This document shows, in pieces, positions 1 to 10,098 of a DNA stretch of 64,000 nucleotides. This DNA comes from Sneathiella sedimenti (GTDB taxonomy: Bacteria; Pseudomonadota; Alphaproteobacteria; Sneathiellales; Sneathiellaceae): the NCBI RefSeq assembly GCF_017313765.1, contig NZ_JAFLNC010000005.1, positions 248,001 to 312,000 of the forward strand, written 5' to 3'. The first letter of the stretch is position 1. The number at the start of each line of letters is the position of its first letter. The notes beneath the pieces are model-generated. The model had not been told where the DNA came from. It made no database searches and worked only from the letters and a program-made list of their open reading frames with translations. The position numbers and the translations under genes are program-made.

Positions 1-135
1 GGCTCCGCGGCTCGACATTGCGCCGCCACCGCCACCACCGATTCCGAGCGCCCCACCTTCGGAGCGCTGCAACAACACAACCCCGATAAGGAAGATGGCA
101 ATCATAACATGAATGACCAGAAGGACAGTTTCCAT
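1..135 (-). CDS. secG: Preprotein translocase subunit SecG (3' end cut by window)
   Basis: Small inner-membrane subunit of the SecYEG protein export channel. The 45 codons present read from an ATG at 135 into METVLLVIHVMIAIFLIGVV, the first membrane segment of SecG, followed by LLQRSEGGALG and the glycine-rich stretch typical of the loop in this family. The reading frame is open to the window edge, so the second membrane segment is missing here. It lies 110 bp downstream of tpiA on the same strand, the usual tpiA-secG order, and is probably cotranscribed. A weak purine-rich ribosome site (AAGAGA) precedes the ATG. The family call is seen directly; cotranscription is inferred. Confidence 0.9.
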   Translation of the reverse strand, partial: METVLLVIHVMIAIFLIGVVLLQRSEGGALGIGGGGGGAMSSRGA

Positions 136-245
136 TCTCTTCAAATCCAGCTTTACGGGCGGACAGCGCCGCCCCTTTATTCAACAATTGCAGGGCTTCT
201 ACACCAAAGTTCACTTGATTGCTAGTAACTTTCCCGCCCTGGTTC

Positions 246-1004
246 TCAAATTGACGTGGCGACAATCGGCCAGAAATCAGCCGCCTTTAAACTCGCGCCA
301 CCAACAAGTGCGCCATCCACATTCTCGACGGCCATCAGTTCCTCGGCATTGCTGCCCTTGACCGAGCCGCCATACAGGACGCGCACCTGAGCCGAATCAC
401 TCATCAGCGCGGCCAACTCTTCCCGGATATGGGCATGGACAGTCGCGACGTCCAGAGGGGTCGGCGTCTTTCCTGTTCCGATGGCCCAGACAGGTTCATA
501 GGCGATCACAGTGTTTGATGCGGTCGCCCCATTCGGCAGGGAGTTCCTGACCTGGTCGCTGATCACATCAAGGGTTTTATCGGCCTCACGCTCTGCCAGC
601 GTCTCGCCGACACAGACGATCGCGATCAACCCGCCGCGATGTGCAGCCTCCGCCTTAGCCTTGACTACGGCATTGGACTCGCCATGATCCGCCCGACGTT
701 CCGAATGTCCGACAATGCAATAGTTTGCCCCCGCATCTTTCAGCATTTCCGCCGCGATGTCCCCCGTATGCGCGCCGCTGTCATTCGCATGGCAGTCCTG
801 GCCGCCGATCTGCACCGAACTATTCTCCGCAGCCGATGCCATTTCGCGAACAAGGGTCGCCGGAGGGCAAATCAAGATATCGCATTTCGGTGCAGTATGA
901 TCTTTGGCAAGCGCCACCAGTTCTTTTAATTCACTCGTAGCCGCTGTCGCCAGGCCATTCATTTTCCAGTTCCCGGCAATCAGCGGGCGTCTTTGATTAG
1001 ACAT
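246..1004 (-). CDS. tpiA: Triosephosphate isomerase
   Basis: Interconverts dihydroxyacetone phosphate and glyceraldehyde-3-phosphate in glycolysis and gluconeogenesis; cytosolic TIM barrel. At 252 residues it has the normal family length. Visible active-site elements are GNWKMNG (Asn12, Lys14), the electrophilic histidine in VGHSERR (His100), the catalytic glutamate in [11 protein letters not shown] (Glu170) and the C-terminal phosphate-binding YGGSV and GGAS motifs. The ATG at 1004 has a GAGGGA ribosome site about 5 bases upstream. It reads divergently from ppiD and is followed by secG on the same strand. Confidence 0.98.
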   Translation of the reverse strand: MSNQRRPLIAGNWKMNGLATAATSELKELVALAKDHTAPKCDILICPPATLVREMASAAENSSVQIGGQDCHANDSGAHTGDIAAEMLKDAGANYCIVGHSERRADHGESNAVVKAKAEAAHRGGLIAIVCVGETLAEREADKTLDVISDQVRNSLPNGATASNTVIAYEPVWAIGTGKTPTPLDVATVHAHIREELAALMSDSAQVRVLYGGSVKGSNAEELMAVENVDGALVGGASLKAADFWPIVATSI

Positions 1005-1210
1005 CTATTTCCCTCAGAATCTTCGCATAAATTAGGACAGATATTGTAAATTCACGTTCGTATGCCATTTTTTAAGCGAGAAAGATACCGCTTTGCAAAA
1101 TTCCATGTTGCCCCGCCCCGTCCTGTACCTATAATCTGGCGCGCTCACGCCGGGCGTCATGAGAGCGGCCGGCGAACTTTATACTAACGGGTTACTGGTA
1201 GACAATTAAT

Positions 1211-3097
1211 ATGCTTCATGCGATGCGAAAAGGAGCCAGCGGATGGCTCGCAAAAGGTTTGTTGCTTCTTCTGGTCGCAAGTTTCGGCGTTTGGGGTATC
1301 GGCGGCGATATGCTCACCAGTTCAGTCGGCAGTAACGTGATCGAGGTCGGCGATACTTCCGTCTCTCTCGGTGAGTTCCAGCGCGACTACCAGCGGAATC
1401 TCAATCTTCTCTCGGCGCGCTTCAATACGCAGCTGACGCAGGAGCAGGCGCGCCAATTCGGGCTGGCACAGATGACGATAAACCAGATTGCCTCCCGCGC
1501 GCTGGTCGATGAAAAGACCAAGTCCCTCGGCCTGAGTGCGGATGACGAGGCTGTGCGCAAGATGATTCAAAGCCAACCCGCGTTTCAAAACCAGTTTCAG
1601 CAGTTTGATCGCTTCATGTTCGAACAATTTCTCGCGCGGAACGGTTACAGCGAAGGTGAGTATATCGAAATTGTCCGCAATGATATTACCGGGAATCAGC
1701 TCTTTGGCACCCTGTCACAGGGTGTGAGCAAGTCGCCGGCGGTTCTGGTCGACACCTTCTATGCCTTTCTCGCAGAGAAACGGACGGCGAAGTATATCGA
1801 CATTCTCGACAGCAGCATCGGGTTCGCCCCTGCCCCGACGGATGAGGAACTTGAAATCCTGATCAAGGAAAACCCGGAGAATTACTCGGCGCCAGAGTAT
1901 CGCAAGGTCAGCTACATCCTGCTGACCCCGGAGACGATTGCGGCAGACACGGAAATTTCCGACGAGGACCTCAAGGCCGAGTATGACGCGCGGAAAAGCG
2001 AGTTTGATACACCGGAACGGCGCGCTGTCGTGCAGATGATCTTCGAGAATGAAGAGAAAGCCGCGGCGGCCTTCAAGAAAATCAGCGAGGGCGCCGACTT
2101 CGCAGAAGTTGCCATGTCCGACCTGCAGCTAACCCCGTCGGACATCGATCTTGGCATGATGTCGAAGACTGACCTCCTTCCCGAACTGCAGGGACCGGTA
2201 TTCGACCTTGAAAATGGCGGCGTAACCCAGCCGGTCAAAACCGTCCTGGGCTGGCATGTAGCAAAAGTCGAGGAAATCGTCCCCGGTGAAGAGCGCGACT
2301 TCAACGCGGTAAAAGACCAATTGAAGAAAGATATCCTTCACGGCAGGGCGCAGGAATTACTTTATGCGCAAGCCACAAAGCTTGAAGACGAGTTTGCTGG
2401 CGGCGCGAAGCTGGATGAGGCGGGGCAGTCTCTCGACCTTACTGTTGTGACAACGGACTGGATTGATGCCTCTGGCAATGACAGGACGGGGACACCCGTC
2501 GCCAGCCTGCCGTCTGCGACCGGCCTTTTGACTGAAGCCTTTGCCCGCCAGGTTGGTGATGAGGTAGAGGTGAGCGAAACCCCCGAAGGTGGCTATTACG
2601 CCGTTGTCGTCAATGAAATCGATCCTGCGGCCATCAAGCCGCTTGCTGACGTGAAGGAGCAGGCGACGCAGGACTGGCAGAGCAACTGGCGTCATGAAGA
2701 GGCCCGCAAAAAGGCAGAGGAACTACTGGACAAGCTTAGCGGCGGAGAGACCCTCGACAAGATCGCTACAGAACTTGGCCTGACCGTCCAGACTTCATCC
2801 CCTGTTTTAAGAAGCGGGCCGGCCGGAGAACTCTCTCCCGTTGCCCGGGATGGCCTTTTTGATCTCGAACCCACCGCCTATGGCGTCAATGTCAATAAAG
2901 CCGGCAACGGCACCCTGCTCTATGGCGTTGCCGATATTATCCCGGCAGATCCTGCGGCTGACCAGGATGCCTATACGCAGATGTCCGAACAGATTACGGC
3001 CAGTATGCGGGCCGGCATTCTTGCAGAATATGAAAACTATCTCCAGAAAAACATCGGTATTTCCGTCAAAGAAGAGCTGATCAAGGAATATTTTTGA
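1211..3097 (+). CDS. ppiD: PpiD-type membrane-anchored peptidyl-prolyl isomerase/chaperone
   Basis: Periplasm-facing folding factor anchored in the inner membrane, with a SurA/PpiD-like N-domain and a parvulin-type rotamase domain. The 628 residues begin MLHAMRKGASGW, the usual family start, followed by one hydrophobic anchor (about residues 13-31). The SurA_N-like helical region covers roughly 45-190. The PPIC-type domain is around 265-357 and ends in LGWHVAKV. The domain is degenerate enough that isomerase activity may be weak, as is known for PpiD; its chaperone role with the Sec translocon is family knowledge. No clear ribosome site precedes the ATG. trpE follows after 3 bp, so the two are almost certainly cotranscribed. 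Confidence 0.88.
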   Translation: MLHAMRKGASGWLAKGLLLLLVASFGVWGIGGDMLTSSVGSNVIEVGDTSVSLGEFQRDYQRNLNLLSARFNTQLTQEQARQFGLAQMTINQIASRALVDEKTKSLGLSADDEAVRKMIQSQPAFQNQFQQFDRFMFEQFLARNGYSEGEYIEIVRNDITGNQLFGTLSQGVSKSPAVLVDTFYAFLAEKRTAKYIDILDSSIGFAPAPTDEELEILIKENPENYSAPEYRKVSYILLTPETIAADTEISDEDLKAEYDARKSEFDTPERRAVVQMIFENEEKAAAAFKKISEGADFAEVAMSDLQLTPSDIDLGMMSKTDLLPELQGPVFDLENGGVTQPVKTVLGWHVAKVEEIVPGEERDFNAVKDQLKKDILHGRAQELLYAQATKLEDEFAGGAKLDEAGQSLDLTVVTTDWIDASGNDRTGTPVASLPSATGLLTEAFARQVGDEVEVSETPEGGYYAVVVNEIDPAAIKPLADVKEQATQDWQSNWRHEEARKKAEELLDKLSGGETLDKIATELGLTVQTSSPVLRSGPAGELSPVARDGLFDLEPTAYGVNVNKAGNGTLLYGVADIIPADPAADQDAYTQMSEQITASMRAGILAEYENYLQKNIGISVKEELIKEYF

Positions 3098-3100
3098 GAT

Positions 3101-4618
3101 ATGTCCATTCAACCCAGCTTTGCCGATTTCAAGACAAAACATGAAGCCGGCCAGTCACAAATCCTGTGGACGACCCTGGTTGCCGATCTGGAAACACCCG
3201 TCTCCGCGATGATGAAGCTTGCGGAGGGACAGGCTAATTCCTTCCTTCTGGAATCTGTCGAGGGTGGCGCGGTGCGCGGCCGGTACTCCATTATTGGCCT
3301 GAAGCCCGACCTGATCTGGCGCTGTGACGGGAATGAGGCGCGTATCAACCGTATGGCGCGGTTCGATCCAGACGCTTTTGTCGCCTGTGACGGCGACGTG
3401 CTGGATACCCTGCAAGCCCTGATTGATGAGAGTCATATCGACCTGCCGGCGAATCTTCCGCCCATGGCGGCCGGGCTGGTCGGATACATGTCCTATGACA
3501 CTGTTCGCCTGATGGAGAATATTCCGGACGGCAATCCGAATGAGCTGCATATTCCCGAAGGGATGTTTATCCGGCCGACAGTCATGGCGATATTCGACAG
3601 CATCCTCGACCTGGTGACCATTGTGACGCCGGTCTGGGCGGACAACACCCGCTCGGCGCAGGAAGCCTATAACCATGCCGCGGAACGCATTTCTGACGCC
3701 GTGCATGATTTTGAGCGTAGCCTGCCCCATACGGCCTCTCTCGATGCCGGCAAACTTGACCTGCCGGAACCGACGTCAAACACATCGAAGGCCGAATATC
3801 ATGCGATGGTCGAGAAGGCGAAGGAGTATATCCGCGCCGGTGATATTTTCCAGGTCGTCCCGTCACAGCGGTTTGAATTGCCATTCGAGCTGCCATCGCT
3901 CGCCCTCTACCGAGCGCTTCGGCGCACCAACCCGTCCCCCTTCATGTTCTACCTGAACTTCGGGGAATTTTCAGTGGTTGGCTCCAGCCCCGAAATTCTG
4001 GTTCGCCTGCGCGACAACAAGGTTACGATCCGTCCCATTGCCGGCACCCGTCCGCGCGGTGCCAACGCCGCCGAGGACACGGCGCTTGCCGAGGATCTGC
4101 TTTCCGATCCGAAAGAACTGGCGGAGCACCTGATGCTGCTCGATCTTGGACGCAACGACGTCGGGCGAGTTGCCAAAATCGGCTCCGTCACCGTTACCGA
4201 GAAAATGGAGATCGAAAACTATTCCCATGTGATGCACATCGTTTCCAATGTGGAGGGGGACCTCGCGGAAGGGCTAACGGCCATTGACGCGCTGAAAGCG
4301 GGCTTCCCGGCGGGAACCGTCTCCGGCGCCCCGAAAGTCCGCGCGATGGAAATAATCGACGAGTTGGAAAAAAGCCGCCGCGGCATTTATGGCGGTGCAG
4401 TCGGCTATATTTCGGCAAATGGGTCGATGGATACCTGTATTGCCCTTCGCACCGCCCTCGTCAAGGACCATAAAGTCTATATCCAGGCTGGTGGCGGTGT
4501 CGTCGCGGACAGCGATCCGGAAGCGGAATTTCAGGAAACGGTGAACAAGGCAAAGGCCCTGGTCAGGGCGGCACAGGAAGCGGTTCGCTATGCTTCCAGC
4601 AACAACCGGAACAGATAA
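3101..4618 (+). CDS. trpE: Anthranilate synthase component I
   Basis: Converts chorismate to anthranilate with ammonia supplied by TrpG, the first committed step of tryptophan synthesis. The 505 residues have the N-terminal LLES element (49-52), part of the tryptophan feedback site. The chorismate-binding domain contains SSPEILVRL, IRPIAGTRPRG, LDLGRNDVGRV and GTVSGAPKVRAMEII. The start ATG lies 3 bp after the ppiD stop, with AAGGAA inside the end of ppiD as ribosome site. It is separated from its partner trpG by a minus-strand gene, so the two subunits come from different transcripts. Feedback inhibition is expected from the family; I see no trp leader peptide or attenuator upstream. Confidence 0.97.
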   Translation: MSIQPSFADFKTKHEAGQSQILWTTLVADLETPVSAMMKLAEGQANSFLLESVEGGAVRGRYSIIGLKPDLIWRCDGNEARINRMARFDPDAFVACDGDVLDTLQALIDESHIDLPANLPPMAAGLVGYMSYDTVRLMENIPDGNPNELHIPEGMFIRPTVMAIFDSILDLVTIVTPVWADNTRSAQEAYNHAAERISDAVHDFERSLPHTASLDAGKLDLPEPTSNTSKAEYHAMVEKAKEYIRAGDIFQVVPSQRFELPFELPSLALYRALRRTNPSPFMFYLNFGEFSVVGSSPEILVRLRDNKVTIRPIAGTRPRGANAAEDTALAEDLLSDPKELAEHLMLLDLGRNDVGRVAKIGSVTVTEKMEIENYSHVMHIVSNVEGDLAEGLTAIDALKAGFPAGTVSGAPKVRAMEIIDELEKSRRGIYGGAVGYISANGSMDTCIALRTALVKDHKVYIQAGGGVVADSDPEAEFQETVNKAKALVRAAQEAVRYASSNNRNR

Positions 4619-4629
4619 ACCGGGAGCCT

Positions 4630-5733
4630 CTATCCCTTAAAGGTCAGGGCCGTGACGGCGCTAATCGGTACGAACAGGAAACCTTTTTTCTTCGCTTCAG
4701 GCAGCCATTTCTTAAGGGCGCGGATTGTGGCCAGATGTGGATGGCCAATGGCGATAGCGACGCCCGACCGCTCCGCCGTCGCTTCCACCTTGGCAAGCTG
4801 TTTCAGGATCTCCACCTCGTCAATAATGTGATCGATAAAGATATCGCGCTTGACCGACGGCATCCCCCGTTCCACGGCAAGGCGATATCCAGTCGAGGCA
4901 GACGTTGTCTTGGAGTCAAGGAACAGAAGGCCCCGCTCCGCCATGATATCCATCACGACGGCCATTGCCGCACCATCGGCGGTAAAACGGCTTCCCATAT
5001 GGTTATTGACACCGACATAGCCTTCAAACTTGTCGAGGTTACGTATGGTCCGCGCTTTAAGTTCTTCTTCCGATAAGGTTGTCAGCAGGGCATCCGGGCC
5101 CGGGTCCGTGTGATGGTCGGTTGGCTCCATCGGCAAATGCAGCATGACCTCATTGCCATGTTGGCGCACCAGTTCCACCTTGCCCTGAAGAGAGGGCGCA
5201 TAAGGCAAAAACGCCAGTGTCAAAAGAGCCGGTAAATCATTGAGTTCTTCCACCCGCCGATGGCTGAGCCCCACATCATCAATGACAATGGCAATCAGCG
5301 GACGTCCTTCGAGAGGCGGCGACAGGGCCGCGTAGCGTTTCCACGCGGGCTCCGCATTTTCCGGTTCCTCTGGCATTGCGTGATCGGCGGGCGCGGGCGC
5401 GGGTTCAGGCTCAGCCCTCACCGGTTCCGGTATATTTACGGGATAATTGTTAAAGGCATATGGGCTTTCCGGGACCAGAACCTCGTCGCGCAGGATTGGT
5501 TCAACCGTCACAGTCGGAGCCGCAAGGGCGTTTACCGCAAGCATTTCCGGGGACTTTGCGAAGGGATTAAGTATCTTGCCAATCAATATGCCACCACTCG
5601 CGCTTATCATAAGCACGGCCACACACAGAACGGCGACACGAACCGGAGATGCCGTCAGCCGATCGATGCGTGATTGCCCCTCCGGCATCTTTTTCCCTGT
5701 CTGTGGGGATGACATTGAAAACAAACCCTTCAT
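4630..5733 (-). CDS. Divergent polysaccharide deacetylase family protein (YibQ-like)
   Basis: A 367-residue membrane-anchored protein. A charged N-terminus is followed by one membrane segment (about residues 30-52), a Pro/Glu/Ala-rich linker to about 145, and a deacetylase-fold domain. That domain has LIAIVIDDVG, HLPMEP, NNHMGSRFT and AIAIGHPHLATIRAL, the signature of the divergent polysaccharide deacetylase family (formerly DUF610). The substrate is unknown in general; a cell-envelope glycan role is inference. The chosen ATG at 5733 is preceded in frame by a TTG; an internal ATG (Met8 counted from the TTG, Met7 of the protein listed here) with AAGGG upstream is also possible. It lies alone on the minus strand, convergent with trpE (11 bp) and divergent from trpG. 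Confidence 0.85.
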   Translation of the reverse strand: MKGLFSMSSPQTGKKMPEGQSRIDRLTASPVRVAVLCVAVLMISASGGILIGKILNPFAKSPEMLAVNALAAPTVTVEPILRDEVLVPESPYAFNNYPVNIPEPVRAEPEPAPAPADHAMPEEPENAEPAWKRYAALSPPLEGRPLIAIVIDDVGLSHRRVEELNDLPALLTLAFLPYAPSLQGKVELVRQHGNEVMLHLPMEPTDHHTDPGPDALLTTLSEEELKARTIRNLDKFEGYVGVNNHMGSRFTADGAAMAVVMDIMAERGLLFLDSKTTSASTGYRLAVERGMPSVKRDIFIDHIIDEVEILKQLAKVEATAERSGVAIAIGHPHLATIRALKKWLPEAKKKGFLFVPISAVTALTFKG

Positions 5734-5951
5734 CAAATGATACTCATTACTCTACAGCCACTTACCTATGTTAATTCTATTTCAATATGGTAAACAAGGC
5801 ATAAAGATGGCGAGCTTCCGTGCTAGCGGGGGTATTTGTACTCTTGATTTTGTTTTAAAAAAAGAGAAACTGCTTATCAGAGTATAGAGGCCTGCCACCG
5901 TCGCTGGTTGAATTCTGACGCATAATTAAGAAAGCGTGATATTATACTGAT

Positions 5952-6545
5952 ATGATTACGTTAATTGATAACTACGATAGCTTTACCTACAATCTCGTGC
6001 ATTTCCTTGGTGAATTGGGCGCAGAGGTAAAGGTCTACCGCAACAATGTGGTGACAGTGGATGAGTTGTTTGGGGAAAACCCGGCAGGCATTGTCCTTTC
6101 ACCTGGCCCATGCGATCCGGACCGGGCCGGCATCTGCCTGGAAACGGTCAAGCGCGCGAGGGTGACAGGAACCCCAATCCTCGGTGTTTGTCTTGGCCAT
6201 CAGACGATTGGTCAGGTTTTTGGCGGCAAGGTCGTACGCGCAGATCAGCTTATGCATGGCAAGACGTCGCAAATTACCCATAACGGTACCGGCCTTTTCA
6301 AAGGCCTGCCCAACCGCTTTACCGCGACACGGTACCACTCTCTGACGATTGACCCGGCGACCGTTCCCAATACCCTCGAAGTGACCGCAACGACGGATGA
6401 CGGCGTTATCATGGGACTCAGCCACAAAAGCCTGCCGCTTCATGGCGTCCAGTTTCACCCGGAGAGTATTGCCTCCGAACATGGCCATGACCTGCTGCAG
6501 AATTTCCTGAACCTCACCCGCCCGGATACCAAGGCCGCGGCATGA
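5952..6545 (+). CDS. trpG: Anthranilate synthase component II (glutamine amidotransferase)
   Basis: Hydrolyses glutamine to supply ammonia to TrpE; class I amidotransferase fold, cytosolic. The 197-residue protein opens with MITLIDNYDSFTYNLVHFLG. It carries the nucleophile in GVCLGHQTIG (Cys80) and the partner residues in GVQFHPESIASEHG (His169, Glu171), plus the LSPGPCDP motif. The length suits a stand-alone subunit, not a TrpG-TrpD fusion. The ribosome site is poor. It starts a plus-strand operon with trpD, overlapping by 4 bases (ATGA). In some bacteria the same protein also serves p-aminobenzoate synthase, which cannot be judged here. Confidence 0.96.
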   Translation: MITLIDNYDSFTYNLVHFLGELGAEVKVYRNNVVTVDELFGENPAGIVLSPGPCDPDRAGICLETVKRARVTGTPILGVCLGHQTIGQVFGGKVVRADQLMHGKTSQITHNGTGLFKGLPNRFTATRYHSLTIDPATVPNTLEVTATTDDGVIMGLSHKSLPLHGVQFHPESIASEHGHDLLQNFLNLTRPDTKAAA

Positions 6546-7582
6546 GTGATGTTCAACCTAACTTCAAGGCGCTGATCGCGAAGATTGCTGCTGGCCAGAC
6601 CTTAAGCCAGACAGAGGCGAAGGCCGCCTTCAACACCATCCTCTCGGGCGACGCCACCCCGTCTCAAATGGGGGCGTTCCTGATGGGCCTGCATCTGCGC
6701 GGCGAGACGGTCGATGAACTGATCGGGGGCGTATCTGTCCTCCGTGAAAAAGCCACCTATATCACGGCGCCTGAAAATGCGGTTGATGTCGTCGGTACCG
6801 GCGGCGATGGGCATGGCACTCTCAACATCTCGACGGCCGCCGCCTTTGTCACCGCTGGCGCGGGTGTACCCGTCGCCAAGCATGGCAACAAGGCCGCCTC
6901 CTCCCGTTCCGGCACGGCGGATGTGCAGGCGGTTCTCGGCATCAATACGGAATGCGATTTCGACCTGACGCAGCGGGCGGTTCACGAGGCCGGCATCGGC
7001 TTTATGGTCGCCTACCGGCATCACGGCGCCATGCGGCATGTGGGCCCGGCACGGGTGGAACTTGGCATTCGCACCATCTTCAACCTGCTTGGCGTCATGT
7101 CCAACCCGGCGGCTGTCAAACGGCAGCTGATCGGCGTGTATGACCCGCGCTGGATGCGACCGATGGCGGAGACATTGAAGGAGCTTGGCTCCGTTCACAT
7201 CTGGGTCATGCATGGCTCTGACGGCCTTGATGAACTGACGACGACCGGCCCATCGAAGGTTGTCGAGATGAAAAACGGCGAATTTTCCGAATTCGATATC
7301 ACGCCTGAGGAATTTGGCCTCAAGAAGGTCTCGCTCAATGAATTGAAGGGCGGCACGCCGGAAGACAATGCGAAAGCGCTCATGGCGCTGTTGAATGGCG
7401 AGAAAGGCCCTTACCGGGATGTTACGCTGCTCAATGCGGGCGCGGCGATCATGATCGGCGGTAAGTGCGAGACCGTCGCCGAAGGTATCAGGATTGCCGA
7501 ACAATCAATTGATACCGGGAAGGCACTCAACGCCTTTGAAACCCTGAAACGCATCTCCAACGAAACCGGTGCCGCCGAATGA
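6542..7582 (+). CDS. trpD: Anthranilate phosphoribosyltransferase
   Basis: Transfers the phosphoribosyl group from PRPP to anthranilate, the second step of tryptophan synthesis. The 346 residues match the family, with the PRPP-binding [11 protein letters not shown] motif (85-95), [12 protein letters not shown] (113-124), the helical N-domain [10 protein letters not shown] and [19 protein letters not shown]. The start overlaps the trpG stop and the stop overlaps the trpC start, both by four bases in ATGA arrangement, so translation is probably coupled along trpG-trpD-trpC. Confidence 0.97.
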   Translation: MSDVQPNFKALIAKIAAGQTLSQTEAKAAFNTILSGDATPSQMGAFLMGLHLRGETVDELIGGVSVLREKATYITAPENAVDVVGTGGDGHGTLNISTAAAFVTAGAGVPVAKHGNKAASSRSGTADVQAVLGINTECDFDLTQRAVHEAGIGFMVAYRHHGAMRHVGPARVELGIRTIFNLLGVMSNPAAVKRQLIGVYDPRWMRPMAETLKELGSVHIWVMHGSDGLDELTTTGPSKVVEMKNGEFSEFDITPEEFGLKKVSLNELKGGTPEDNAKALMALLNGEKGPYRDVTLLNAGAAIMIGGKCETVAEGIRIAEQSIDTGKALNAFETLKRISNETGAAE

Positions 7583-8370
7583 GTATTCTTGCAAAAATCT
7601 GCGATGACAAGCGCGAGCATATCCGCGACGCGAAAAACCGGGTTTCCCAATCTGATATCGAGGCGGCGGCAAAGGCCGCTAGCGCGCCACGCGGGTTCAT
7701 CCGCGCGCTTGAAGCGCGCCGGGATGCCGGGGAATATGGCTTGATTGCCGAAATCAAGAAGGCCTCGCCCTCCAAGGGGTTGATCCGGGCAGATTTCGAC
7801 CCGCCATCGCTTGCCAAGGCTTATGAAGACGGCGGCGCAACCTGCCTCTCTGTGCTGACCGATATTCCTTATTTCCAGGGGTCCGACGATTATCTGGTAT
7901 CGGCACGGCGCGCGGTATCCCTCCCCGTGCTTCGCAAGGATTTCATGCTCGATCCCTATCAGGTGGCCGAAGCCCGTGCCCTCGGGGCTGATTGCATCCT
8001 GCTGATCATGGCGGCACTGGATGACAAGCAAGCGGCAGAACTGGAAGCCTGCGCCCATGACTGGGGCATGGATGTCCTGATTGAGGTGCACGACCGAGAG
8101 GAACTGGACCGCGCCGTTATATTGAAAAGCCCGCTGATCGGTATCAATAACCGCAACCTGAAAACCCTTGAGGTGGATATAGCGACCACGGAAGAATTAG
8201 CCGGTGCGCTTCCCGAGGGATGCGTCGCCGTCAGCGAGAGCGGTCTTTATTCCCCTGCAGATCTTACCCGGATGGAAAAGGCGGGATGCGGCTGTTTCCT
8301 GGTCGGGGAATCCCTCATGCGGCAGGACGATGTCGCGGCCGCCGTCCGTGCCCTGATGCGCCGGGCTTAA
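7579..8370 (+). CDS. trpC: Indole-3-glycerol-phosphate synthase
   Basis: Closes the indole ring from 1-(2-carboxyphenylamino)-1-deoxyribulose phosphate. It is a single-domain TIM barrel of 263 residues, without the TrpF domain fused in enterics. Family motifs are [15 protein letters not shown] (catalytic Glu58 and Lys60), VLRKDFM (Lys120), [21 protein letters not shown] and SESGL near the C-terminal phosphate site. It overlaps trpD by four bases. trpB, trpA and trpF are not in the window, so the trp genes are split over at least three loci here. Confidence 0.97.
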   Translation: MSILAKICDDKREHIRDAKNRVSQSDIEAAAKAASAPRGFIRALEARRDAGEYGLIAEIKKASPSKGLIRADFDPPSLAKAYEDGGATCLSVLTDIPYFQGSDDYLVSARRAVSLPVLRKDFMLDPYQVAEARALGADCILLIMAALDDKQAAELEACAHDWGMDVLIEVHDREELDRAVILKSPLIGINNRNLKTLEVDIATTEELAGALPEGCVAVSESGLYSPADLTRMEKAGCGCFLVGESLMRQDDVAAAVRALMRRA

Positions 8371-8380
8371 GGAGAGTATT

Positions 8381-8857
8381 TTGAGCAAGCTGACCCATTT
8401 CGATAAAAAGGGCGCGGCCCATATGGTCGATGTGGGGGGTAAGGACGTGACCGAACGGGAAGCGACCGCGGCGGCCAGTATCAAGATGGCCCCCGAAACC
8501 CTGAAACTGATTCAGGACGGCGATGCCAAAAAGGGCGATGTTCTAGGGGTCGCCCGCCTTGCCGGGATCATGGCCGCGAAGAAAACAGCAGACTTGATCC
8601 CGCTTTGCCATCCACTTGCCCTCAGCAATGTTTCGGTCGATTTTACCGTTAATGAAGTAGAGAGCATGATCGAGGTACACGCGACATGCAAACTCAAGGG
8701 ACGCACCGGCGTAGAGATGGAGGCGCTTACCGCCGCATCGATCGCGGCGCTCACGATCTATGATATGTGCAAGGCCGTTGATCGCGGCATGACAATAGTG
8801 GAAACCAAACTCCTTAAGAAAAGTGGCGGAAAATCAGGAACTTATGAAGCATCATGA
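8381..8857 (+). CDS. moaC: Cyclic pyranopterin monophosphate synthase MoaC
   Basis: Second step of molybdenum cofactor synthesis, forming cyclic pyranopterin monophosphate after MoaA. The 158 residues carry [14 protein letters not shown] (catalytic His in PLCHPL, 74-79), [12 protein letters not shown] and [11 protein letters not shown]. The start is a TTG at 8381 with GGAGAG at 8371-8376 in the right place; no ATG falls before residue 15, and the alignment of [11 protein letters not shown] with the family N-terminus supports the TTG. It sits 10 bp after trpC and overlaps moeA by 4 bases, so cofactor genes ride on the trp operon, an arrangement known in alphaproteobacteria. Confidence 0.96.
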   Translation: MSKLTHFDKKGAAHMVDVGGKDVTEREATAAASIKMAPETLKLIQDGDAKKGDVLGVARLAGIMAAKKTADLIPLCHPLALSNVSVDFTVNEVESMIEVHATCKLKGRTGVEMEALTAASIAALTIYDMCKAVDRGMTIVETKLLKKSGGKSGTYEAS

Positions 8858-10068
8858 TATCCGTAGATGAAGCCCGCGCAAAAATCCTGAAAGACATTCA
8901 CCCCGTCGGCACGGAAGTGGTTGCCCTAAGTTCGGCCTTCGGACGGGTGATGACCGAGGACGCCCGATCCCGGAGGACACAGCCACCTGCCGATATGTCG
9001 GCAATGGATGGCTTTGCGGTCAGGGCTGCCGACCTTGACACAATCCCGACCACCCTGAAAATAATCGGCGAGGTTCCCGCCGGTGGTGCCTATGACGGCG
9101 CGGTTAAGGCAGGCGAAGCCGTGCGCATTTTTACAGGCGCGCCGCTGCCGCCAGATACCGATACCATCGTTATACAGGAAGATACGGACTTCAACGACCA
9201 TTCCGTCACGATCAAGGAAGGCGCCGCAAGAGGGACCTACGTCCGCCCGGCCGGCCTTGATTTTCGCGAAGGTGATATTGGCCTTAAAGCCCCGCGCATA
9301 TTAAGCCCGCGGGATATCGGCCTGCTCGCCGCTATGAACCGTCCCTGGGTGACGGTCCGGCGCAAGCCGAGGATTGCCCTTCTCTCAACCGGCGATGAAC
9401 TCGTTCGTCCCGGAGAACCGATCGGCCCGAACCAGATCATTTCCTCCAACAGCCTGTTGGTTGCCGCCCTTGTCGAGGCCGCTGGGGGTGAAGCGATAGA
9501 CCTCGGGATTGCCAAGGATAACGCCAGCTCTTTACGCGAAAAGGTTCAGGATGCCAAATCGGCGGATATGCTGATTACCCTCGGTGGCGCATCGGTTGGC
9601 GATCATGACCTGATCCAGCCGGTACTGGGAAAAGAAGGTCTTTCCGTTGATTTCTGGCGGATCGCCATGCGCCCAGGCAAACCGCTGATGTTCGGCAAGT
9701 TCGCCGGAATTCCCATGCTCGGTATGCCGGGAAACCCGGTCTCCAGCATGATCTGCAGCTTCCTCTTTCTGATCCCCGCCATTGATGCCCTGCGAGGCAT
9801 TGAACCCCGGCACCCTCCCCGCCAGAAGGCATGGCTCAGCCATGAGTTGAAGGAGAATGACCAGCGGGAAGACTATATGCGCGCTACTGTCCTCGGAGAG
9901 AAAGACGGGCTGCCGGTTGTCAAGCTCTTCGCGAAACAGGACAGCTCCATGCTCTCGCCGCTTTCCGCAGCCGACTGTCTTATCGTGCGACCGCCCTTTG
10001 CGAAAGCCCTGGGCAAGAACGACATGGTTGACATGATCCCCCTCACCCAGCCCTATCCGGTTGTCTGA
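8854..10068 (+). CDS. moeA: Molybdopterin molybdenumtransferase MoeA
   Basis: Inserts molybdate into adenylylated molybdopterin, completing molybdenum cofactor. The 404 residues show the usual order: N-terminal MoeA domain with [13 protein letters not shown] and [24 protein letters not shown], the MogA-like domain with [30 protein letters not shown], and [10 protein letters not shown] followed by GMPGNPVSS, then a C-terminal beta domain. Its start overlaps the moaC stop (ATGA). It ends about 100 bp before lexA, which has its own promoter. Confidence 0.97.
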   Translation: MISVDEARAKILKDIHPVGTEVVALSSAFGRVMTEDARSRRTQPPADMSAMDGFAVRAADLDTIPTTLKIIGEVPAGGAYDGAVKAGEAVRIFTGAPLPPDTDTIVIQEDTDFNDHSVTIKEGAARGTYVRPAGLDFREGDIGLKAPRILSPRDIGLLAAMNRPWVTVRRKPRIALLSTGDELVRPGEPIGPNQIISSNSLLVAALVEAAGGEAIDLGIAKDNASSLREKVQDAKSADMLITLGGASVGDHDLIQPVLGKEGLSVDFWRIAMRPGKPLMFGKFAGIPMLGMPGNPVSSMICSFLFLIPAIDALRGIEPRHPPRQKAWLSHELKENDQREDYMRATVLGEKDGLPVVKLFAKQDSSMLSPLSAADCLIVRPPFAKALGKNDMVDMIPLTQPYPVV

Positions 10069-10098
10069 GTTGCATATGCGGAAAACCGCGCTTTTTCC

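Noticed and set aside
157-174. GGGCGG/CCGCCC hairpin between tpiA and secG as a terminator
   Set aside because: On the minus strand no U-run follows, and termination there would cut off secG.
1159-1209. 16-codon ORF ending one base before the ppiD ATG, as a leader peptide
   Set aside because: No ribosome site and no enrichment for Trp or other regulatory codons; chance is more likely.
5943-5951. TATACT just before the trpG ATG as a promoter -10
   Set aside because: It ends three bases before the start codon, so transcription would begin inside the first codons, and no -35 is present.
6602-7504. 300-codon minus-strand ORF opposite trpD
   Set aside because: Shadow of the trpD frame; no family resemblance, and trpD motifs are intact on the other strand.
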